From NCBI GenBank assembly GCA_012517025.1, contig JAAYVT010000031.1:1-5610 (forward strand): a DNA stretch of 5,610 nt, in the 5' to 3' direction. Of this stretch, positions 1 to 5,070 are shown piece after piece. Numbering within the stretch: the stretch's first letter is position 1; each line of letters begins with the position of its first letter. Origin of the DNA: Phyllobacteriaceae bacterium. Its GTDB lineage: Bacteria > Pseudomonadota > Alphaproteobacteria > Rhizobiales > Ancalomicrobiaceae. The position numbers and the translations under genes are program-made. The notes under the pieces were generated by a model. That model did not search any database and had not been told where the DNA came from. It saw only the letters and a list, made by a program, of their open reading frames with translations.

Positions 1-1
1 C

Positions 2-1222
2 GAGGCGGCGGTCGTCGTCGACGCGCTGTTCGGCGCCGGCCTGTCACGGCCGCTGGACGGGGAAGCCGCCGCCCTGATCGAGGCGGTCAATGCCGCCCGC
101 CGACCGGTGGTGGCGGTGGATCTGCCCTCCGGCGTCGACGGCGCCACCGGCCGAGTGATGGGGGTGGCGATCGCCGCGACGCTCTCCGTCACCTTCTTCC
201 GCCTGAAACCCGGGCATCTGTTGTTGCCCGGCCGCCTCCTCTGCGGCCAGACGCTGGTCGCCGACATCGGCATCCGCGACGGCGTGCTCGCCGCGATCGG
301 GGTGCGGACGTGGCGCGACCAACCGCCGCTGTGGCGCGACGGGCTCCTCGCCCCGGCGCTCGACGGGCACAAATATGCGCGTGGCCACGCCGTCGTCGTC
401 TCCGGACCGATGTCGCGCACCGGAGCGGCGCGGCTCGCCGCCGACGCGGCGCTCAGAACCGGGGCCGGTCTCGTCACGCTCGCCTCGCCGCCGGACGCAC
501 TGATCGTCAACGCCTCGCATCTGACCGCCGTCATGCTCGCCCGCATGGACGGCGCCGCCGGCCTCGCCGAGATCCTGGCGGACACTCGCCGCAACGCCCT
601 GGTGCTCGGCCCCGCCGTCGGTGTCGGCGAAGCCACGGCGGCACTGCTCGGCGTCGCGCTGGCCGCCGCCGCCGCCTTGGTGCTCGACGCCGACGCCCTG
701 ACGACGATGGCCGCCGCGCCCGCGCCGGCCTTCGCCGCGATCGCCGCCCGCCCGGCGCCGGTCGTGCTCACCCCGCACGAGGGCGAGTTCGCCCGCCTCT
801 TCCCCGACCTCGCCGAAAAGGCGTCCGATCTGCCGAAGACCGAGCGCGCTCGGACCGCCGCCGCCCGCGCCGGCGCGGTCGTGATCCTGAAAGGGCCGGA
901 CACGGTGATCGCCGCCCCCGACGGCCGCGTCGCGATCGCCGACAACGCCCCGCCCGATCTCGCCACCGCCGGCTCCGGCGACGTCCTCGCCGGCATCGTC
1001 GGCGGCCTGTTGGCGCGCGGTCTCGCCGGTTTCGAAGCCGCCGCCGCCGCCGTCTGGCTGCACGGCGAATGCGGCCGTCGCGCCGGCCCGGGCCTGATCG
1101 CCGAGGATCTGGCGCGGGAGCTGCGGCCGATCCTCGCCGATCTCTACGAGGAGGCCCGCCGACGCGCCTGGGACGCCGAGGACGAGACCGACGACGACGA
1201 TCTGCTCGGTGGCACCGATTGA
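2..1222 (+). CDS. nnr: Bifunctional NAD(P)H-hydrate epimerase / ADP-dependent NAD(P)H-hydrate dehydratase (5'-truncated by window edge)
   Basis: This enzyme repairs hydrated NADH and NADPH. The N-terminal YjeF_N domain interconverts the R and S epimers, and the C-terminal ribokinase-like domain dehydrates S-NAD(P)HX using ADP. The reading frame is open from base 2, giving 406 visible residues; roughly the first 110-130 residues of a ~500-residue family protein lie off the left edge. The visible end of the epimerase domain has DALFGAGLSRPLDG (residues 7-20) and VAVDLPSGVDG (37-47), whose aspartates are conserved in the family. The dehydratase domain starts near HKYARGHAVVVSG (H123) and shows VLDADAL (D229, D231), LTPHEGEF (H259), LKGPDTVI (K297) and AGSGDVLAG, whose D327 sits at the ribokinase-type catalytic position. 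The C-terminus is an acidic tail (DAEDETDDDD) beyond the last conserved helix. In many Rhizobiales I recall this gene being followed by the PII and glutamine synthetase genes; here a lipoprotein gene follows. The family call is very secure. Confidence 0.96.
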   Translation, partial: EAAVVVDALFGAGLSRPLDGEAAALIEAVNAARRPVVAVDLPSGVDGATGRVMGVAIAATLSVTFFRLKPGHLLLPGRLLCGQTLVADIGIRDGVLAAIGVRTWRDQPPLWRDGLLAPALDGHKYARGHAVVVSGPMSRTGAARLAADAALRTGAGLVTLASPPDALIVNASHLTAVMLARMDGAAGLAEILADTRRNALVLGPAVGVGEATAALLGVALAAAAALVLDADALTTMAAAPAPAFAAIAARPAPVVLTPHEGEFARLFPDLAEKASDLPKTERARTAAARAGAVVILKGPDTVIAAPDGRVAIADNAPPDLATAGSGDVLAGIVGGLLARGLAGFEAAAAAVWLHGECGRRAGPGLIAEDLARELRPILADLYEEARRRAWDAEDETDDDDLLGGTD

Positions 1223-1329
1223 GCGCAAAAAGAGCGAAAAGAAAATATTAACTTTTTGATTGTGACGGCGACGCGCGTCGTGTCACTCTTCCGTCGGGGC
1301 CTCGGGGAGCCCCGATCGGGGGAGATCTC
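1223..1329 (+). promoter_or_regulatory. Leader/intergenic region of the lipoprotein gene: AT-rich island, hairpin and TCGGGG repeats
   Basis: This gap contains the only strongly AT-rich stretch in the window (about 1227-1261), with A-runs and then a T-run that can pair weakly (AAAAAG 1227-1232 with CTTTTT 1252-1257). It is followed by an interrupted GC hairpin in which GTGAC (1262-1266) and GTCAC (1282-1286) flank the palindrome CGACGCGCGTCG (1269-1280). Closer to the gene, TCGGGG occurs at 1294-1299, 1302-1307 and 1316-1321, with the complementary CCCCGA at 1310-1315. The AT-rich part is a plausible promoter region, but no pair of -35/-10 hexamers stands out. No T-run follows the hairpin, so it is not a convincing intrinsic terminator for nnr. 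Confidence 0.4.
1318..1324 (+). promoter_or_regulatory. Ribosome binding site of the lipoprotein gene, overlapping a palindrome
   Basis: GGGGGAG ends five bases before the ATG at 1330 and fixes that start. Its G-run is also the right half of the perfect 12-bp palindrome CCCCGATCGGGG (1310-1321). A CCCC/GGGG stem with a GATC loop could therefore mask the site in the mRNA. Confidence 0.7.
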
Positions 1330-2103
1330 ATGTCCGTGTTTCGTTCGGCGTCGCTCGTCGGCGCGTGTCTCGTCATGTCCGGCTGCGCGGTGTCCGACTA
1401 CCCGCGTCGCTACGGTTCCGAACCGATGCCGACGAAGGAGGAATTCGCCGACGGCGCCACGCTCCAAAGCGACGTGATCACCGCGCTGTCGACCGCGACC
1501 CTCGGCAAAGGCGTGACGCCGCGCGGCGCCGACGAATGGTACGCGGTGGCGCTGACCGGCTACAACGTCGTCGACATGAAGTGCGACGAGTATCTGCGGA
1601 CGATCTTCAAGTTCGATCGCGAGAAGGATCGCTTCGCCGCCTCGATGGTGTTCGCCGACAAGGCGACCGGCGCCATCCTGACCGCCTCGAACGTGGCGCC
1701 GGCGACGGTTCAGGTGGTGTCGCAGTCGTTCGGTCTCGGCAGCACCTTCGGCACCGCGATCGCCGACAGCTATCTCTACAAGATCCGTCCGGCGTCGGTC
1801 GCCGGCACGGTTCAGAAGATGCGCGCGACGTTCCGTACCAGCGTCGCGGCGGGGATGGCGGCGCGGCGCACCTCCGGGGCGACGGCGCCGATCCACTCGG
1901 CGGAGACCGCGTTCCAATCCATCCGCGAGTATCGCAGCCTCTGCTATCCCGAGACCATCGAGGCCAAGATCGAGGACATGCTCGCCGCCTCCAGCGGCGC
2001 GGTGAAGAACACGACCACGACCGATTCGTCGTCGGGGTCGTCCACCGCCAAGGTCGCACCGGCGACCACGGCCGCGCCGCAGGTGGTTCTCGAGACGAAG
2101 TGA
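1330..2103 (+). CDS. Predicted lipoprotein of unknown function
   Basis: The product has 257 residues. The start is supported by a strong GGGGGAG site five bases upstream. The N-terminus is a short lipoprotein signal: arginine at 5, a hydrophobic stretch (residues 7-16), then LVMSGC with Cys19 as the probable lipidated residue. Met at -3 of the lipobox is less usual than Leu, but Gly at -1 is typical. The mature part has a Tyr/Asp-rich region, GYNVVDMKCDEY (Cys85), then a small-residue hydrophobic segment with FGLGSTFGTAIADSYLYKI (134-152). A second conserved-looking motif is YRSLCYPETIEAKI with Cys205. Cys85 and Cys205 could form a periplasmic disulfide. Residues 221-257 are a Ser/Thr/Ala-rich, probably disordered tail. 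I do not recognise a named domain. The layout resembles uncharacterised alphaproteobacterial lipoproteins I recall, which is memory and not a search. It may be co-oriented with nnr but has its own leader, so a separate transcript is likely. Existence of the gene is well supported; function is unknown. Confidence 0.85.
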   Translation: MSVFRSASLVGACLVMSGCAVSDYPRRYGSEPMPTKEEFADGATLQSDVITALSTATLGKGVTPRGADEWYAVALTGYNVVDMKCDEYLRTIFKFDREKDRFAASMVFADKATGAILTASNVAPATVQVVSQSFGLGSTFGTAIADSYLYKIRPASVAGTVQKMRATFRTSVAAGMAARRTSGATAPIHSAETAFQSIREYRSLCYPETIEAKIEDMLAASSGAVKNTTTTDSSSGSSTAKVAPATTAAPQVVLETK

Positions 2104-2206
2104 CGGCGCGTGTCGGAGGTGGTGGCGAGGGGGTGCGGCGAACGGTTCCAACGCGCGTCGCCGGCTTGCCTCCGGCGCCGCTTCGGGCTAACTCGACCGG
2201 CGGTTC
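2104..2206 (+). other. Spacer between lipoprotein stop and tRNA-Leu, with a GC hairpin
   Basis: No gene is visible in this 103-bp spacer. It contains the inverted repeat CGCCGG (2159-2164) and CCGGCG (2172-2177) around a 7-base gap. The repeat could form a hairpin after the lipoprotein gene, but no T-run follows, so a Rho-independent terminator is not supported. The gap of this repeat coincides with the -35-like element of the tRNA promoter candidate. Confidence 0.35.
2165..2194 (+). promoter_or_regulatory. Candidate sigma-70-type promoter of tRNA-Leu
   Basis: CTTGCC at 2165-2170 resembles the alphaproteobacterial -35 core CTTGAC. CTAACT at 2188-2193 is a possible -10, 17 bases downstream and 13 bases before the mature tRNA 5' end. 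Placement directly upstream of a stable RNA gene supports it, but both elements deviate from consensus and the match is by eye. Confidence 0.4.
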
Positions 2207-2291
2207 GCGGGTGTGGTGGAACTGGTAGACACGACGGATTTAGGTTCCGTTGGCGCAAGCCTTGGGGGTTCGAGTCCCTTCACCCGCACCA
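2207..2291 (+). tRNA. tRNA-Leu (anticodon UAG, CCA encoded)
   Basis: All parts of a class II cloverleaf can be traced. The acceptor stem is GCGGGTG (2207-2213) with CACCCGC (2281-2287), followed by discriminator A and genomic CCA to 2291. The D-arm region (2216-2232) carries the TGGTAGAC sequence typical of tRNA-Leu. The anticodon stem is ACGGA/TCCGT with the seven-base loop TTTAGGT, which puts TAG at 2241-2243. The long variable arm is TGGCGCAAGCCTT with a GGC/GCC stem, and the T-loop is TTCGAGT (2269-2275). It reads CUN leucine codons, CUA in particular. It stands alone, with no other tRNA, integrase or partial 3'-end repeat nearby to suggest an integration site. The convergent dehydrogenase gene ends 28 bases downstream. 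Confidence 0.97.
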
Positions 2292-2319
2292 TCGCTCCGC
2301 CGGGATCGTGCCGCGCCGT

Positions 2320-3267
2320 TCAGCCGCCGTTCGCCACCTCCTCGGCGCGCGCCAAGACCGACAGCACGTGCGCGTGCGAGGCGTCGAAGGCGGCCTGCTC
2401 CTCCGCCGTGAAACGGGCTGCGAGCACGCGCTCGCGCCCCTTGCGCCCGATCACGCAGGGCACGCTCATCACCGCATCGACGACGCCGTATTCGCCCTGC
2501 AGCAGCGTGCCGACCGGCAGCACCGAATGCTCGTCGCCGGCGATGGCGCGGATGATGCGGTAGACCGCGGCGGCGATGCCGTGGTTGGTGTTGCCCTTGC
2601 CGGCCAGGATGTCGAGCCCGACCTGGATCACCCGCGCCCGCACCGCGTCGCGGTCGATCGGCGCCACGCCGTTGAGGGCGCAATGGGTGTCGACGTCGAG
2701 GCCGCAGACGTTGACCAAGCTCCACGGGATGAAACTCGTCTCGGAATGGTCGCCGAGCACCCAGCCGAAGATGTTCTTCGGATCGATCCCGACGTGCTCG
2801 GAGACGATGCGCATGAACCGCGCCGTGTCGATGATCGTGCCGAGGCTGATCACCCGCTCCTTCGGGAACGAGGAATGGCGCAGCGCCACGTGGGTCAGGA
2901 TGTCGACCGGGTTGGTGACCATCAGCACGATCGCGTTCGGCGAGGTCCGCTCCACCTCGGCGATGATCTTGCGCATGATCTCGCCGTTCACCCGCGCCAC
3001 CGTGTCGCGGGTGGTGCCGACCTTGATCTGGGCGCCGGCGGTGATCACCACCACGTCGGAGCCGGCGATGTCGTCCCACTCGCCGGCGGTGAGGCGCGGG
3101 TTCTGCGCGTAGATGAAGGAGGTGATGTGGGAGAAGTCCCAGATCTCGGCGCGCGCCTTGTCGCGGGCCTGATCGATCACCGCGATCTCGGTCGCCACGC
3201 CGCTGTTGAGCAGATGGCCGACCACCTCGGTGCCGACCGCGCCCATGCCAACCACCGTGATCTTCAT
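2320..3267 (-). CDS. L-lactate/malate-family NAD-dependent 2-hydroxyacid dehydrogenase
   Basis: The protein has 315 residues, the usual size for the LDH/MDH family, which reversibly reduces 2-oxoacids with NADH in the cytoplasm. I chose the ATG at 3267 because MKITVVGMGAVG begins the Rossmann fold directly and a GGGAG lies eight bases upstream; an upstream in-frame ATG at 3327 adds 20 unlikely Arg-rich residues. The nucleotide loop is G7-M-G-A-V-G12 with D32 at the NAD-selecting position. Further family motifs are TAGA (76-79), TNPVD (118-122), LGTIIDTARF (D147, R150) and LGDHSETSF (H174). Together with R87 these match the LDH catalytic residues Arg109, Asp168, Arg171 and His195. KGNTNHG (224-230) matches the LDH KGATYYG segment and keeps the threonine. 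The specificity loop reads AQIKVGTTR: Ile81 replaces the Gln of LDH or Arg of MDH, and Thr85 replaces the usual Glu of GETR. A substrate other than pyruvate or oxaloacetate is therefore quite possible, for example a branched 2-oxoacid as in L-2-hydroxyisocaproate dehydrogenase. Automated labels would probably say L-lactate dehydrogenase. Confidence 0.93.
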   Translation of the reverse strand: MKITVVGMGAVGTEVVGHLLNSGVATEIAVIDQARDKARAEIWDFSHITSFIYAQNPRLTAGEWDDIAGSDVVVITAGAQIKVGTTRDTVARVNGEIMRKIIAEVERTSPNAIVLMVTNPVDILTHVALRHSSFPKERVISLGTIIDTARFMRIVSEHVGIDPKNIFGWVLGDHSETSFIPWSLVNVCGLDVDTHCALNGVAPIDRDAVRARVIQVGLDILAGKGNTNHGIAAAVYRIIRAIAGDEHSVLPVGTLLQGEYGVVDAVMSVPCVIGRKGRERVLAARFTAEEQAAFDASHAHVLSVLARAEEVANGG

Positions 3268-3543
3268 GCCCGTCACTCCCGATGAGGATCGCCGATCGGC
3301 GCCGGTCCGCCGTCGCGTGGCGCGCACGCGGTAGCGGGATCCGATTCGGGCTCGGCGTTGCGACGACGTTCGTACGCTCGCCCGCCGCGGCGCGCCACTC
3401 CGCGCGCAGTCGCGCCCGGGTGCGACATTTCGCGCATTCTCGTGCCGGAAGTCGCGGCTCGGCGGGATTGCTTAACCGCCCGGCAATCGGATTGCGTTCT
3501 TGATGGGTTTCCCTCGGACGATTCGGGACGGAGACGGTTCGAC
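3268..3543. promoter_or_regulatory. Divergent intergenic region between dehydrogenase and diguanylate cyclase genes
   Basis: This 276-bp region should hold the promoters of both flanking genes. I find no convincing -35/-10 pair on either strand. It contains two notable symmetric elements: the perfect palindrome CGCCGATCGGCG (3290-3301), 23 bases upstream of the dehydrogenase ATG, and a cluster of GATTGC/GCAATC half-sites at 3466-3495 near the cyclase start. The open frame running through it on the + strand (from 3358) has Arg-rich, low-quality sequence and is better read as non-coding. Confidence 0.45.
3466..3495. promoter_or_regulatory. Cluster of GATTGC half-sites (possible operator or hairpin)
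   Basis: GATTGC (3466-3471), GCAATC (3483-3488) and GATTGC (3490-3495) lie within 30 bases. The last two form the 13-bp inverted repeat GCAATC-G-GATTGC. The first two could form a hairpin with an 11-base loop. The cluster lies 49-78 bases before the cyclase ATG, where a repressor or activator site would be expected. No regulator is known to me for this motif, and the match may be chance. Confidence 0.3.
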
Positions 3544-5070
3544 ATGAACGCACCCTCGAACGCGCGGCCGGCGTCCGACGCCGCGCCGGCAGACGCCGAA
3601 GTCACGGCCGGCGCCGCCGAGCCGGCGGGCGTCGTCGAAGCGTCCGACGACGTGTTGTTTCGGCTGGCGCCGATCTCGCTCTGGCTCGAGGATTATTCCG
3701 GGGTGCGCGCCCAGCTCGACGCCTGGCGCGCCGACGGCGTCACCGACCTGCGCGCCTTCCTGTTCGAGGACCTCGCCCGCGTCACCCATTGCGCCTCGCT
3801 GATCCGCGTCGTCGACGTCAACGATCGCACCCTGGCGCTCTACGAGGCGCCCGATCGCTTCCGCCTGCTCGGCGCGCTCGACCGGGTGTTCCGCGGCGAC
3901 ATGCTGGCGGTCTATGCCGAGGAGTTGGTGCAGCTCTTCGAGGGCTCGCCGACCTTCTCCAGCCAGACCGTCAACTACACGCTCACCGGCCGCCGTCTCG
4001 ACATCCTGCTCAACGGTCGCGTCCTGCCGGGCTCGGAGCGCGATTGGGGGCGGGTGCTGGTCGCCATCGACGACGTCACCGAGCGCGAGCGCGCCCGTCG
4101 CGCCGAGGTCGAGCTCGACGCCTACGCCCGCGGGCTGTTCGATCATTCGCCGGTGTCGTTGTGGGTGGAGGACTTCTCCGGCGTCGAGCGCCTGATCGCC
4201 GAGGTCCGCGCCTGCGGCATCGACGATTTCCGCACCTTCACCGACGTCCACCCCGACTTCGTCGATCGCTGCATGAGCGAGATCCGGGTGCTCGACGTCA
4301 ACAACGCGACGCTGCGCCTGTTCCGCGCCACCGACCGCACCGAGCTGCTGCTGCGCAAGCACGAGGTCTTCCGCGACGCGATGCGCCAGCCCTTCCGCGA
4401 GCAGCTGATCGATCTGTGGAACGGCAATCTGCTGCAGCAGCGCGAGGTGGTGAACTACTCGCTCGACGGCGAGGAGCTGAGCCTGCTCATGCAGTTCTCG
4501 GTGTTCCCCGGCCACGAGAGCGACTGGTCGCTGGTGCAGGTGTCGCTGACCGACATCACCGCCCGCAAGAAGGCCGAGTCCTATCTCGAGTTCCTCGGCA
4601 AGCACGACGTGCTGACCAAGCTGCACAACCGCTCCTTCTACGTCGACGAGATCGATCGGCTGCAGCGCGCCTGCCTCGCGCCGATCACCGTGGTGATCGC
4701 CGATCTGAACGGCCTCAAGGCGGCCAACGACGCGCGTGGTCACGCCGCCGGCGACCAGCTGTTGCGCCGCGCCGGCGAGATCGTCGCCGCCGCCACCCAG
4801 GCCCCCAATCGCGCCGCCCGCATCGGCGGCGACGAGTTCGCCATCCTGATGCCCGGCGCCGATTCCCGCGCCGGCGCCGCGATGATCGAGAACCTGCGTC
4901 ACCTCACCGACCTCAACAACCAGTATTACGGCGGTCCGGCGCTGTCCTTCGCCATGGGCACCGCCACCGGTGGCGCCGGCGCCGACATCGAGGAAGTGGC
5001 GCGCCGCGCCGACGCGCGCATGTACGAGGACAAGCGGCGGCACTACGCCGTCGAGCGCGATCACGATTGA
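3544..5070 (+). CDS. Tandem-PAS GGDEF diguanylate cyclase
   Basis: The 508-residue product is predicted to make cyclic di-GMP from two GTP. It has no signal peptide or membrane segment, so it is probably cytosolic. I placed the start at the ATG at 3544, with GGAG (3530-3533) ten bases upstream; the longer in-frame version adds 62 Arg-rich residues. Residues 1-37 are an Ala/Pro-rich linker. PAS 1 (about 38-179) and PAS 2 (about 198-339) are clearly duplicated: ISLWLEDYSGV/VSLWVEDFSGV, RVVDVNDRTL/RVLDVNNATL, VNYTLTG/VNYSLDG, and DWGRVLVAIDDVT/DWSLVQVSLTDIT. A charged linker (180-196) joins them. The GGDEF domain (about 355-500) has DVLTKLHNR, D387 in ADLNGLK, ND-x-RGHAAGD (395-404), intact GGDEF at 428-432 and ADARMYEDK near the end, so catalysis should be retained. 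The RxxD inhibitory site expected at 419-422 reads QAPN and is absent. There is no EAL or HD-GYP domain. The PAS ligand cannot be told from sequence. The 3' end overlaps the convergent transporter gene by ten bases. Confidence 0.94.
   Translation: MNAPSNARPASDAAPADAEVTAGAAEPAGVVEASDDVLFRLAPISLWLEDYSGVRAQLDAWRADGVTDLRAFLFEDLARVTHCASLIRVVDVNDRTLALYEAPDRFRLLGALDRVFRGDMLAVYAEELVQLFEGSPTFSSQTVNYTLTGRRLDILLNGRVLPGSERDWGRVLVAIDDVTERERARRAEVELDAYARGLFDHSPVSLWVEDFSGVERLIAEVRACGIDDFRTFTDVHPDFVDRCMSEIRVLDVNNATLRLFRATDRTELLLRKHEVFRDAMRQPFREQLIDLWNGNLLQQREVVNYSLDGEELSLLMQFSVFPGHESDWSLVQVSLTDITARKKAESYLEFLGKHDVLTKLHNRSFYVDEIDRLQRACLAPITVVIADLNGLKAANDARGHAAGDQLLRRAGEIVAAATQAPNRAARIGGDEFAILMPGADSRAGAAMIENLRHLTDLNNQYYGGPALSFAMGTATGGAGADIEEVARRADARMYEDKRRHYAVERDHD

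Noticed and set aside
44..1228. Long open frame on the - strand opposite nnr, and other long antisense frames across the window (for example 1144-2151 and 3472-5358).
   Set aside because: Their translations are Arg/Gly- or Asp/Gly/Ala-rich without family motifs, as expected for shadow frames in very GC-rich DNA. The opposing frames carry clear conserved domains.
1294..1322. G-quadruplex upstream of the lipoprotein gene.
   Set aside because: Only three G-tracts of four or more are present in the stretch, and a C-tract between the second and third would favour ordinary pairing.
2159..2177. CGCCGG/CCGGCG hairpin as an intrinsic terminator of the lipoprotein gene.
   Set aside because: No T-run follows, and the short GC arms are common by chance in this DNA.
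2207..2320. tRNA-Leu 3' end as an integration (att) site of a mobile element.
   Set aside because: No integrase, no partial tRNA 3'-end duplicate and no composition shift are visible on either side within the window.
3268..3327. Upstream extension of the dehydrogenase to an ATG at 3327.
   Set aside because: The added 20 residues are Arg/Ser-rich, and the Rossmann fold starts exactly at the ATG at 3267, which has GGGAG eight bases before it.
3358..3543. Upstream extension of the diguanylate cyclase start by 62 residues.
   Set aside because: The extension is Arg-rich and motif-free, has no evident ribosome site, and would consume most of the divergent promoter region. The ATG at 3544 has GGAG at a usable distance.
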